Positions 45,747 to 54,164 of a stretch of 64,000 nt of DNA are shown piece after piece. Each line of letters begins with the position of its first letter. The first letter of the stretch is position 1. A model generated the notes under the pieces. The model searched no databases, was not told where the DNA came from, and saw only the letters and a program-made list of their open reading frames with translations. Origin of the DNA: Mangrovicoccus sp049603835. GTDB taxonomy: Bacteria > Pseudomonadota > Alphaproteobacteria > Rhodobacterales > Rhodobacteraceae. Position numbers and translations under genes: made by a program. The DNA lies in contig JBMYSZ010000006.1 of the NCBI GenBank assembly GCA_049603835.1, positions 1 through 64,000 of the forward strand, written 5' to 3'.

Positions 45747-46379
45747 ATGAAAGATCCCTTTGACGTATATATGAACACGCTGGTTCCCATGGTGGTTGAG
45801 CAGACCTCACGCGGGGAACGGGCCTATGATATCTTTTCACGCCTTTTGAAAGAGCGGATTATTTTCCTGTCGGGACCAGTGCATGACGGAATGTCGTCGC
45901 TGATCGTCGCGCAATTGCTGCATCTTGAGGCAGAAAATCCGTCAAAAGAGATTTCAATGTATATCAATAGCCCCGGCGGTGTGGTGACTGCGGGCCTATC
46001 GATCTATGACACGATGCAATATATCAAGCCCAAAGTATCCACTTTGGTAATCGGTCAGGCGGCTTCTATGGGCTCGCTTTTGTTGACTGCGGGTGAAAAA
46101 GACATGCGCTTTAGTCTGCCCAATAGCCGGATTATGGTGCACCAGCCCTCTGGTGGGTTCCAGGGTCAGGCAACGGATATTTCCATTCATGCCAAAGAGA
46201 TACTGGAGCTGAAGCAGCGGTTGAACAATATCTATGTGAAGCATACCGGCCAAACTTATGAGGCGGTGGAAAATGCGCTGGAGCGTGACAATTTCATGAC
46301 CGCCGAGATGGCCAAGGACTGGGGCCTGATCGATCAAATCGTCGAGAACCGGATCACACCGGAAGGAGATGAGTCGTAA
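45747..46379 (+). CDS. clpP: ClpP protease proteolytic subunit
   Basis: ClpP is the tetradecameric serine protease chamber for ClpX and ClpA. The 210 residues have Ser107 in GQAASMGS, His132 in MVHQPSGG and Asp181 in ERDNFM. The N-terminal MVVEQTSRGERAYDIFSRLL is standard. It precedes clpX with a 130-base gap. A heat-shock-like promoter is upstream, with arsR diverging on the other side of the gap. Confidence 0.97.
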   Translation: MKDPFDVYMNTLVPMVVEQTSRGERAYDIFSRLLKERIIFLSGPVHDGMSSLIVAQLLHLEAENPSKEISMYINSPGGVVTAGLSIYDTMQYIKPKVSTLVIGQAASMGSLLLTAGEKDMRFSLPNSRIMVHQPSGGFQGQATDISIHAKEILELKQRLNNIYVKHTGQTYEAVENALERDNFMTAEMAKDWGLIDQIVENRITPEGDES

Positions 46380-46509
46380 TTGATGAAGTTCCAAGAGATT
46401 CATCAGCGACTATTTAGACGTTGTGCAGGAAAATGTGGTGACTTAAGCTCACTGGAGTTTTGGAGTGGCCCATTTTCCGCACAAAACCCCGCCCGATAGG
46501 AGGTGACGC

Positions 46510-47775
46510 ATGGCGAATAACTCAAGCGGCGACGGTAAAAATACGCTTTACTGTAGCTTCTGCGGCAAGAGCCAACATGAAGTCCGGAAGCTGATTGCCG
46601 GCCCAACCGTGTTCATCTGTGACGAATGTGTCGAGCTGTGCATGGACATCATTCGTGAAGAGACGAAGACAGCGGGTCTGAAATCCTCCGATGGTGTGCC
46701 GACGCCGAAGGAAATCTGCGAAGTTCTGGATGACTATGTCATCGGCCAATCCCACGCGAAGCGCGTTTTGGCGGTTGCGGTGCATAACCATTATAAGCGC
46801 CTCAATCACGCTGGCAAATCCAGCGATATTGAACTGGCAAAGTCGAATATCCTGCTGATCGGTCCCACGGGCTGCGGTAAAACGCTTTTGGCCCAGACTT
46901 TGGCGCGCATTTTGGATGTGCCCTTTACGATGGCGGATGCGACGACCCTGACCGAGGCGGGTTATGTGGGGGAGGATGTTGAAAATATCATCCTGAAACT
47001 GCTGCAAGCCTCTGAATATAACGTCGAGCGGGCGCAGCGCGGCATCGTCTATATTGACGAGGTCGATAAAATTACCCGCAAATCGGATAACCCGTCGATC
47101 ACCCGCGATGTGTCGGGCGAGGGCGTACAGCAGGCCTTGCTGAAAATCATGGAAGGCACGGTTGCCAGTGTTCCGCCCCAGGGCGGTCGCAAACATCCGC
47201 AGCAGGAATTCCTGCAAGTGGACACCACGAATATTCTCTTTATCTGCGGCGGCGCTTTTGCGGGGCTGGAGAAAATCATCGCGCGGCGCGGCAAGGGCTC
47301 GGCCATTGGTTTCGGCGCGGATGTGAAAGAAGACGATACACGCGGTGTTGGCGAGATGTTCAACGAGCTGGAGCCAGAAGATCTGCTGAAATTCGGGTTG
47401 ATCCCGGAATTCGTCGGGCGTCTGCCGGTGATTGCAACTTTGCAAGATCTGGATGAAGAGGCGCTGGTGATCATTCTGACCCAGCCGAAAAACGCTTTGG
47501 TCAAACAATATCAGCGTTTATTCGATCTCGAAGACACGCAGCTGACCTTCACCGATGACGCTTTGAAAGCGATTGCTCGTCGCGCGATTGAGCGGAAAAC
47601 CGGTGCGCGCGGTCTGCGTTCCATCATGGAAGACATCCTGCTGGATACTATGTTCGATCTGCCGGGCATGGATAGTGTTGACGAAGTTGTGGTCAATGAA
47701 GAGGCGGTTAATTCCGATGCCGCGCCTTTGCTGATCTATTCCGAACGCAAGGAAGAAGAGGTTAGCGCCAGCTAA
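46510..47775 (+). CDS. clpX: Clp protease ATP-binding subunit ClpX
   Basis: ClpX is the AAA+ unfoldase that delivers tagged substrates to ClpP; in alphaproteobacteria it also controls cell-cycle regulators. The 421 residues start with a zinc-binding domain (Cys15, Cys18, Cys37, Cys40), then Walker A GPTGCGKTLLAQTLA, YIDEVDKI and the sensor-2 region KTGARGLRSI. AGGAGG lies seven bases before the ATG. The gap to clpP is 130 bases. Confidence 0.97.
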   Translation: MANNSSGDGKNTLYCSFCGKSQHEVRKLIAGPTVFICDECVELCMDIIREETKTAGLKSSDGVPTPKEICEVLDDYVIGQSHAKRVLAVAVHNHYKRLNHAGKSSDIELAKSNILLIGPTGCGKTLLAQTLARILDVPFTMADATTLTEAGYVGEDVENIILKLLQASEYNVERAQRGIVYIDEVDKITRKSDNPSITRDVSGEGVQQALLKIMEGTVASVPPQGGRKHPQQEFLQVDTTNILFICGGAFAGLEKIIARRGKGSAIGFGADVKEDDTRGVGEMFNELEPEDLLKFGLIPEFVGRLPVIATLQDLDEEALVIILTQPKNALVKQYQRLFDLEDTQLTFTDDALKAIARRAIERKTGARGLRSIMEDILLDTMFDLPGMDSVDEVVVNEEAVNSDAAPLLIYSERKEEEVSAS

Positions 47776-47870
47776 TCCTTTCTCCGAAAGTTGATGAAAA
47801 ACCGCGCCGGGGCCTCGCCTTTGGCGCGGTTTTCGTGTTTGGGGCAGGGGCACTTACGAAAGGACCGCCC

Positions 47871-48245
47871 ATGCGCCGCATCTTTACCAATTCGCCCTTC
47901 GAAAAAAAAATTGGCTATGCCCGTGCGGTGGTGGCTGATGGCTGGGTTTTTGTCAGCGGCTGTACTGGCCTGGCGCCAGATGGTCCCGACGACCAGCCGG
48001 TGACGGATCAATGCGCCGAAACTTTGCGCCGGATCGAGGCGGCTTTGACCGAAGCGGGGGCCAGCCTCGCCGATGTGGTGCGCGTAAATTACATCCTGCC
48101 GAAAGCGGCGGATTTCGAAGCCTGTTGGCCGATTCTGCGCGAGGCTTTTGGCAAAGCGCCCCCGGCCGCGACGATGATCGAAGCCGGATTGATCGATCCG
48201 CGGATGAAAATCGAAATCGAAGTCACCGCGCGTCTGCCGAGCTAA
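47871..48245 (+). CDS. RidA/YjgF-family protein
   Basis: RidA-family proteins hydrolyse reactive enamine/imine intermediates produced by PLP enzymes. The 124 residues begin MRRIFTNSPFEKKIGYARAVV; the family's ADVVRVNYIL and the IEIEVTARLPS end are present. The catalytic Arg of RidA, normally near residue 105 in a 128-residue chain, is expected in LIDPRMKIEIE. AAAGGA precedes the ATG. It follows clpX with a 95-base gap and converges on preT. Its exact subfamily cannot be set from sequence alone. Confidence 0.8.
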   Translation: MRRIFTNSPFEKKIGYARAVVADGWVFVSGCTGLAPDGPDDQPVTDQCAETLRRIEAALTEAGASLADVVRVNYILPKAADFEACWPILREAFGKAPPAATMIEAGLIDPRMKIEIEVTARLPS

Positions 48246-48311
48246 AGCGAAAGCTGCCGAGACCAGGTAAGCCGTGTGTCCTCGGAGGCTCCGGGTAGAA
48301 GAGGCCGTCGG

Positions 48312-49670
48312 TTATTCGGCGGCCAAAGCTGCGTCGCCGCTTAGATAGTCATGTATGTCAAGCGCGGCGTCGCGCCCTTCCGCAACGGCGATCACGGTCA
48401 AGTCGCTGGCGCCCGATGCGGCGCAATCGCCACCGGCCCAGACCCCAGCGATGGAGCAGCGGCCTTTTTCATCCACAGCGATTTTCTGGCCATCCAAACG
48501 CAGACCGCCCGGCGCCTCGTCCAAACATTGGCCAATCGCTTTGAAGACCTGATCTGCGGGCAGGCGGAAGGTTTCGCCGCCGGGGCGAAGACCCGTGTCA
48601 TCGGCTTTCGAATAAGCGAATTCCACCGCGTCCACTTGGCCATTGCCCAAGATCCGCGCAGGCACCGCGCCGGTGATGATCCGCACGCCTTTTGAGACTG
48701 CGTAAAGCCGCTCTTGATCGGAAATCCCCATGGCCTCGCCCTCGCCGCGATAGACCATCGTCACGTGTTCCGCGCCCAGAAGTTTCGCTTGCACCGCGGC
48801 ATCCACAGCCGTCATGCCGCCGCCGATCACTACCACATTACGGCCAATCGCAATTTCGGAGATCTCGGGCGCTTGCCGCAATCGGGCGATAAAATCGATC
48901 GCGTCTTCCACATTGGCGTGATGTTCCCCCTCGGCGCGCAGGCTATTCACCCCCGCTAGGCCGATGGACAAAAACACCGCGTCATGGCTTTCGCGTAGCT
49001 GGTCCAAGGTGATTTCCCGCCCCAGCTCGATACCGCAAGTCACCGAAATCCCGCCGATTTGCAGCAGCCAAGCCACCTCGGCCTGGGCAAATCCATTGGG
49101 GGTTTTATAGGCCGCGATGCCATATTCATTCAGGCCGCCGGGCTTTTCCTTGGCTTCAAAGATCTCTACCCCGTGGCCAAGGCTTGCCAATTTATGGGCG
49201 CAAGCCAGCCCCGCAGGACCAGCACCGATCACGGCGATTTTCTTGCCGGTTTCGGGGGCGCGGTTGATGGGGTGGATGCCGGGCTGTTGCAGCTTATCGG
49301 TGGCAAAACGCTGTAGCCGGGCGATTTCCACCGGCTTTTCCTCGGCATTGGTGCGAATACAGGCCGCTTCGCAAAGCGTATCCACCGGGCAGACTCGGGC
49401 GCAAATCCCGCCAAGAATATTCTGGTCGAAAATCGTTTCCGCTGCACTTTCAGGATGGCCGTCTTTAATCTGGCGAATAAAGCCAGGGATATCGATTTCG
49501 GCGGGGCAGGCCGGAATACATGGCGCGTCTTGGCAGATAAAGCAGCGCTCGGCGGCCAGCCCGGCCTCGGCTGTGGTCATGACAGGGGTGAGGTCGCCAA
49601 AATGACTGTCATAGACTTCGGGCGCGAGGCGGTTGCTAACAATGCCAGGAGTCGTTTTGCTATGTTGCAT
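48312..49670 (-). CDS. preT: NAD(P)-dependent oxidoreductase, PreT-type subunit of dihydropyrimidine dehydrogenase
   Basis: PreT, with PreA, reduces uracil and thymine to their dihydro forms. The 452-residue protein has an N-terminal Fe-S part with ERCFICQDAPCIPACPAEIDIPGF and CARVCPVDTLCEAACIR, an FAD-binding GAGPAGLACAHKLASLGHGVEIFE and an NAD(P)-binding VVIGGGMTAVDAAVQA. The layout is shared with the GltD small subunit of glutamate synthase, the main alternative. PreT fits better because dihydropyrimidinase, an amidohydrolase and an omega-aminotransferase lie within 11 kb. No preA gene is in the window. I chose the ATG at 49670 (MQHSKTTPGI). Confidence 0.82.
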   Translation of the reverse strand: MQHSKTTPGIVSNRLAPEVYDSHFGDLTPVMTTAEAGLAAERCFICQDAPCIPACPAEIDIPGFIRQIKDGHPESAAETIFDQNILGGICARVCPVDTLCEAACIRTNAEEKPVEIARLQRFATDKLQQPGIHPINRAPETGKKIAVIGAGPAGLACAHKLASLGHGVEIFEAKEKPGGLNEYGIAAYKTPNGFAQAEVAWLLQIGGISVTCGIELGREITLDQLRESHDAVFLSIGLAGVNSLRAEGEHHANVEDAIDFIARLRQAPEISEIAIGRNVVVIGGGMTAVDAAVQAKLLGAEHVTMVYRGEGEAMGISDQERLYAVSKGVRIITGAVPARILGNGQVDAVEFAYSKADDTGLRPGGETFRLPADQVFKAIGQCLDEAPGGLRLDGQKIAVDEKGRCSIAGVWAGGDCAASGASDLTVIAVAEGRDAALDIHDYLSGDAALAAE

Positions 49671-49834
49671 GGCGCATTTCCTTACCATTAACACTTCGTC
49701 TGGGCTGCCTATCGTCCAAGCGTCAGGCGCGCCGTGATCGAAATCAAGCTCGGTTAGGCTATTTTGGCCAAAATTTCGTCCCTTGCCTTCCTTTTCACCC
49801 ACCGACCAAAGGCGTATAGGAGACGTCACCCCCC

Positions 49835-49853
49835 GCCGGCGCAGTTCGCCGGC
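49835..49853 (+). promoter_or_regulatory. Hairpin in the accB leader
   Basis: GCCGGCG and CGCCGGC pair perfectly around the loop CAGTT, 26 bases before the accB start. No T tract follows, so it is not a terminator. It could affect mRNA stability or act in regulation. Confidence 0.4.
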
Positions 49854-49879
49854 TGCGAACCGAGTAATAAGGAACTCCG

Positions 49880-50380
49880 ATGACCGACCGACCGCATGAC
49901 GCCGATGTGGCGTTTATCGAGGCCCTCGCTAAATTGCTGCGTGATAATGACCTGACCGAATTGCAGGTGAAGCGCGATTACAACGAGGACGACTCTTTAG
50001 ATGTGCGGATCAGCCGTGCGGCGCCTCAGGCAGTGGCCGCGCCGGCTATGGTTGCGGCCCCGGCGCCGGTAGCAGCGGCAAGCCCCGTGGCAGCGCCCGC
50101 CGCGCCGGCCACCTTGGAAGAACCGGCCAGCGATCCCAGCAGCCATCCCGGCGCGGTGACCTCGCCCATGGTCGGGACCTCTTATCTTCAGCCCGAACCT
50201 GGGGCCGAGTCCTTTGTGAAGGTCGGCGACAAGGTGACGAAGGGCCAGACCCTGCTGATCATCGAAGCGATGAAGACCATGAACCATATCCCAGCCCCGC
50301 AAGACGGCACTGTGGCCCGGATCCTGGTCGAAGATGGCAGCCCGGTGGAATTCGGCGCGCCGCTGATGATCCTTGAGTAA
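49880..50380 (+). CDS. accB: Acetyl-CoA carboxylase biotin carboxyl carrier protein
   Basis: AccB carries the carboxyl group on biotin between biotin carboxylase and carboxyltransferase in the first step of fatty-acid synthesis. The 166 residues have an N-terminal helical part, an Ala-Pro linker (about 50-80) and a C-terminal biotinyl domain with the biotinylated Lys132 in EAMKTMNHI. AAGGAA-type spacing precedes the ATG. accC follows after five bases; the carboxyltransferase genes are elsewhere. Confidence 0.96.
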   Translation: MTDRPHDADVAFIEALAKLLRDNDLTELQVKRDYNEDDSLDVRISRAAPQAVAAPAMVAAPAPVAAASPVAAPAAPATLEEPASDPSSHPGAVTSPMVGTSYLQPEPGAESFVKVGDKVTKGQTLLIIEAMKTMNHIPAPQDGTVARILVEDGSPVEFGAPLMILE

Positions 50381-50385
50381 CGCCG

Positions 50386-51729
50386 ATGTTTAACAAGATC
50401 CTGATCGCCAATCGCGGCGAGATTGCGCTGCGAGTGATCCGCGCCTGTCGGGAAATGGGCATTGCCAGTGTTGCGGTGCATTCCACGGCGGATGCGGATG
50501 CAATGCATGTGCGCATGGCCGATGAATCGGTCTGTATTGGTCCAAATTCGGGGGCGGAAAGCTATCTGCTGATGCCTGCGATCATTTCCGCTTGTGAAAT
50601 CACCGGGGCCGAAGCGATCCATCCGGGTTATGGATTCCTGTCCGAAAACGCGAATTTCGTGCAGATTGTCCAAGACCATGACCTGACCTTTATTGGCCCC
50701 ACGGCGGAGCATATCCGCATCATGGGCGATAAAATCACCGCCAAAGACACGATGAAAAAGCTGGGAGTGCCTTGTGTGCCTGGCTCGGATGGCGGTGTGC
50801 CGGATCTAGAGTCCGCGCGGCAAGTGGCGGCGGATATGGGCTTTCCGGTGATTGTCAAAGCAACCGCTGGTGGCGGTGGCCGGGGCATGAAACTGGCGCG
50901 CACTGCCGAGGATCTGGACACCGCATTCCTGACCGCGCGGGCCGAGGCGAAAGCCGCTTTCGGTAATGACGAAGTCTATATTGAGAAATATCTAGGCAAG
51001 CCGCGCCATATCGAAATTCAGGTTTTCGGGGATGGCAAGGGCAATGCGGTGCATCTGGGCGAGCGGGATTGTTCGCTACAGCGGCGGCACCAAAAAGTCT
51101 TCGAAGAGGCGCCGGGTCCCTGCATCACCCCGGAAATGCGCGCCAAGATCGGTCGGATCTGCGCCGAGGCGGTGGCCAATATCAATTATGCTGGCGCGGG
51201 CACGATCGAATTCCTCTATGAGGATGGCGAATTCTATTTCATCGAAATGAACACCCGTTTGCAGGTGGAACATCCGGTGACCGAAGCGGTCTATGGGGTC
51301 GATTTGGTGCGCGAGCAGATTCGCGTTGCCGCAGGCTTGCCCCTGTCCTGGACCCAAGACGCGCTGCAGCCCCAGGGTCATGCGATCGAAGTCCGCATCA
51401 ATGCCGAGCGTTTGCCGAATTTCGCCCCTTGTCCGGGTAAGGTCACGGCGTTCCATGCGCCGGGGGGGCTGGGTGTGCGGATGGATTCGGCGCTTTATAC
51501 CGGCTATTCCGTACCGCCCTATTACGACAGTTTGATCGGCAAGCTGATCGTGCAGGGGCGCGACCGGCCCGAGGCTTTGGCGCGATTGCGGCGGTCTTTG
51601 GGCGAAATCATCGTGGATGGAATCGACACGACTTTGCCGCTTTTCCCGGCATTGTTGGACGAAGCGGATATCCAAACCGGCGATTACACGATTCACTGGC
51701 TGGAACGCTGGTTGGAAAGCCAAAGTTAA
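50386..51729 (+). CDS. accC: Acetyl-CoA carboxylase biotin carboxylase subunit
   Basis: AccC carboxylates biotin on AccB using ATP and bicarbonate. The 447 residues show the N-terminal KILIANRGEIALRVIRACRE, the ATP-grasp loop KATAGGGGRGMKL, YIEKYLGKPRHIEIQVFGD and EMNTRLQVEHPVTEAVYG. No mutation of key residues is visible. It is in the accB-accC-aat transcript (five and 17 bases apart). Confidence 0.97.
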   Translation: MFNKILIANRGEIALRVIRACREMGIASVAVHSTADADAMHVRMADESVCIGPNSGAESYLLMPAIISACEITGAEAIHPGYGFLSENANFVQIVQDHDLTFIGPTAEHIRIMGDKITAKDTMKKLGVPCVPGSDGGVPDLESARQVAADMGFPVIVKATAGGGGRGMKLARTAEDLDTAFLTARAEAKAAFGNDEVYIEKYLGKPRHIEIQVFGDGKGNAVHLGERDCSLQRRHQKVFEEAPGPCITPEMRAKIGRICAEAVANINYAGAGTIEFLYEDGEFYFIEMNTRLQVEHPVTEAVYGVDLVREQIRVAAGLPLSWTQDALQPQGHAIEVRINAERLPNFAPCPGKVTAFHAPGGLGVRMDSALYTGYSVPPYYDSLIGKLIVQGRDRPEALARLRRSLGEIIVDGIDTTLPLFPALLDEADIQTGDYTIHWLERWLESQS

Positions 51730-51746
51730 GGCCAGGCTGAGGGGCA

Positions 51747-52391
51747 ATGGACCAAGACCGCCTGACCCCCCAAGTCCTTTTGCGCGCCTATGCTATGGGC
51801 GTGTTTCCCATGGCCGAAACCCGCGACGATCCAGAGGTCTTCTGGGTCGATCCGCGCCGTCGTGGGGTGCTGCCGCTTGAGCGGTTCCATATTTCGCGAT
51901 CACTGGCGCGGGCGATCCGGCGCGAAGATTATCAGATTTCCTGCAATCAGGCCTTTACCCAGGTGGTCGAGGCCTGCGCCGACCGCGATGAAACCTGGAT
52001 CAATGATGTGATCTTTGGGCTTTATGGCGATCTGCATGATATGGGATTCGCCCATTCCCTTGAGGTGTGGCGCGAGGATCAGCTGATCGGCGGGGTGTAT
52101 GGGGTGGCTCTGGGCCGGGCCTTTTTCGGCGAAAGCATGTTTTCGCGGGCGGATAACGGCTCTAAAATCGCGCTGGCCTATTTGACGGATCGGCTGTTAA
52201 CGCAGGGATATATCCTGTTTGACACGCAATTCATCACATCGCATTTGCGCAGCCTCGGCGCGATAGAAATCACCCGTATGCAATATCACCAGCGGCTGGC
52301 GCGGGCTTTGCAGGTGCGGGCGGAGTTTCCAGGGGGCGGGCCCATGGCCTCGGCTCAGGAGGTCTTGCAGCGCAAAAGCCAGACATCATAG
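51747..52391 (+). CDS. aat: Leucyl/phenylalanyl-tRNA-protein transferase
   Basis: Aat attaches Leu or Phe from charged tRNA to proteins with N-terminal Arg or Lys, marking them for ClpAP through the N-end rule. The 214 residues have the RAYAMGVFPMAE start, FWVDPRRRGVLPL, TWINDVIFGLYGDLHDMGFAHSLEVW, and the GESMFSRADNGSKIAL catalytic region. clpA and clpP are in this same window. It follows accC closely and its 3' end overlaps the convergent DUF2155 gene by 37 bases. Confidence 0.95.
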   Translation: MDQDRLTPQVLLRAYAMGVFPMAETRDDPEVFWVDPRRRGVLPLERFHISRSLARAIRREDYQISCNQAFTQVVEACADRDETWINDVIFGLYGDLHDMGFAHSLEVWREDQLIGGVYGVALGRAFFGESMFSRADNGSKIALAYLTDRLLTQGYILFDTQFITSHLRSLGAIEITRMQYHQRLARALQVRAEFPGGGPMASAQEVLQRKSQTS

Positions 52392-52717
52392 CGCATATGG
52401 TCTAGCGCGTTCAAAGCCGGAGAGCTCGCCACCATCCAGCCCGTGAAAACCGGCTCATTGACGCGGTTATCTTCGATCACTACCAGCCCATAAGCGTCAC
52501 CGGCGGGGTTATCGACCGGATAGCGGCATTGAACAACCGTCACCACCAATTCGCCAATTGAATAGGGCTGGCCCATTTCCAGTTCGAATTCTTCCAATTC
52601 GCCCGAGAGCCGATCTAGCCCGCGCAGCACCGCATGCTGAGCCGTTGCCACCGATTCCGCAGCGCTGGTCAGAGGAAAGAGGGCTAGGATGAGTGCCAGG
52701 CACCAGCGAGAGATCAC
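52355..52717 (-). CDS. DUF2155-family exported protein
   Basis: This 120-residue protein has a signal peptide (about residues 1-19, ALILALFPLTSAAES) and the DUF2155 domain with VTVVQCRYPVDNPAGDAYG and VFTGWMVASSPALNALDHMRYDVWLLRC. Two Cys residues may form a disulfide. Function is unknown. The start is a GTG that overlaps the mlaD stop (GTGA). It is the third gene of a NDUFA12-mlaD-DUF2155 transcript. Confidence 0.82.
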   Translation of the reverse strand: MISRWCLALILALFPLTSAAESVATAQHAVLRGLDRLSGELEEFELEMGQPYSIGELVVTVVQCRYPVDNPAGDAYGLVVIEDNRVNEPVFTGWMVASSPALNALDHMRYDVWLLRCKTS

Positions 52718-53157
52718 TGGTCGCCCCCAACGAATTTCATCAGCAGGGTAATCAGGCTAACCGAGCCTTGGGTGTCGCTGACCTTGTCGCCGGATTCGTA
52801 ATTGAAGGGCGAGCCGCCCGGCAGGATTTCCACGAAATAGCCGCCCAAGAGCCCCTCGGAGGAAATGACAAAGCTGCTATCATCGGGCAGGACGATCCCG
52901 TCTTGGATGGTCAAGACAGTGTCGGCCCGGAAGCTTTCGGCATTCAGGCTCATCCCCGAAACCGTGCCGATTTTAACACCCGCCAGCCGCACATCCGTGC
53001 CGATGCTCACCCCTTCGGCCGAGCGGAAACTCGCATTCAGCGGATAGCCTTGCTTCGATTGCATGCCGCCAGTGCTAGAGAGGGTGAAGGCCAAAAAGCC
53101 CACCGCAACCGCTAAGACCACGCCGCCGACGGCAACTTCGGTGATGTTTTCCGACAT
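52714..53157 (-). CDS. mlaD: MlaD-like lipid-transport MCE protein
   Basis: The 147-residue protein has one N-terminal membrane segment (about residues 7-28) followed by a single MCE domain with VRLAGVKIGTVSGM and the SSEGLLGGYFVEILPGG element. MlaD proteins form a periplasmic hexamer that moves phospholipids between the membranes together with MlaE and MlaF, which are not in this window. I chose the ATG of MSENITEVAVGG over an upstream extension. NDUFA12 precedes by seven bases. Confidence 0.9.
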   Translation of the reverse strand: MSENITEVAVGGVVLAVAVGFLAFTLSSTGGMQSKQGYPLNASFRSAEGVSIGTDVRLAGVKIGTVSGMSLNAESFRADTVLTIQDGIVLPDDSSFVISSEGLLGGYFVEILPGGSPFNYESGDKVSDTQGSVSLITLLMKFVGGDQ

Positions 53158-53164
53158 TGCGGGA

Positions 53165-53548
53165 TTATTCCGGTGACCAAGCGTCGTAATCGCCACGCGC
53201 CTGAGGCTGCGGCTGACGAATGGACCCCGCCGGAGCATAGGCCAGGGCAGTGCCGGTCAGGTTTTCCAGATGCGGCTTTTCCCAGGATTTATGCGCCAAA
53301 GGCTTGTCGGTCGGGGGCTCATCCCAAGTGTGATGCAGCCAGCCATGCCAATCCGGGGAAACGCGCGATGCCTCTGCCTCGCCATTAAAGATCACCCAGC
53401 GGCGCTTTCCATCTTTGGTCTGATAGAAAACATTGCCTTCGTCATCTTCGCCGACCTTTTGGCCATGGCGGGACGTAAAGATTTTGGTGCCAATGGTTTG
53501 GCCATTCCACCAAGTGACAGCTTGCAGCAATGTGTCAAGAAACGCCAT
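53165..53548 (-). CDS. NADH:ubiquinone oxidoreductase accessory subunit, NDUFA12 family
   Basis: This is the bacterial homolog of the mitochondrial complex I subunit NDUFA12/B17.2, kept in alphaproteobacteria. The 127 residues show TWWNGQTIGTKIFTSRHGQKVG, RRWVIFNGEAEASRVSPDWHGWLHHT and the W-rich tail. It is peripheral, on the matrix/cytoplasmic arm. It is the first gene of the run with mlaD and DUF2155. Confidence 0.93.
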   Translation of the reverse strand: MAFLDTLLQAVTWWNGQTIGTKIFTSRHGQKVGEDDEGNVFYQTKDGKRRWVIFNGEAEASRVSPDWHGWLHHTWDEPPTDKPLAHKSWEKPHLENLTGTALAYAPAGSIRQPQPQARGDYDAWSPE

Positions 53549-53696
53549 CGGGCTCTCCTCTCTGGGTTATACAGGATATGGCCCAGAGCGCGCGCCGCGT
53601 CCAGAGACATCGGGACGCGGATTTATCAGAAAAGCGTGGGGAAAGGCTTTAGCCGTTTCGGAAAATCCCTCATTCGCGCCTTTGGCTACGGCAAAT

Positions 53697-53975
53697 CTAG
53701 TGAAACATCGCCTTGGCCGCATTATAGACCTTGATCGCCTGGATCTGCACAGCCGAGGCATCGGGCGGGCTGTCATAGCGTTTGGTGAAGCTTTGGATCG
53801 GCCCCAGGCCAGAGATTCGTTGGGTCAAATGCGTCTGCTGCGCCGGGCTCATGCTGAGATTAAGTTCGCCCTGTCCCGCCCGGAAATTATCAAGGCTTTG
53901 ACGCGCGATCTTGCCCAAGGCGATAGCGGTCGGGGTGCGAAATGGGACAACGGTTGTGGCAATCGGAGAATACAT
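53697..53975 (-). CDS. Hypothetical protein
   Basis: This 92-residue frame begins MYSPIATTVVPFRTPTAIALG and contains no signal peptide, membrane span or motif that I recognise. It is supported by an AAGGAG ribosome-binding site five bases before the ATG. A GTG two codons upstream overlaps that site and is unlikely. Its neighbours, NDUFA12 upstream on the same strand and the aminotransferase on the other strand, give no clue. Real but unassigned. Confidence 0.6.
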   Translation of the reverse strand: MYSPIATTVVPFRTPTAIALGKIARQSLDNFRAGQGELNLSMSPAQQTHLTQRISGLGPIQSFTKRYDSPPDASAVQIQAIKVYNAAKAMFH

Positions 53976-54164
53976 CTTCACTCCTTCCTCTATAAAATCG
54001 ACGGGTCACCATCATCTGGGTTTGAGAATGTTTTGCTTCATATTTGAATTAAGAGTATTTCCAAAATGAAGAACTGTTAAAAGGTAAACCCGACTTGAGC
54101 GAGGTTGACCTAGGGCGCGTGATCCGCGACAGGCTGATAGCGCCACTAGCATAAGAGGACCAAG

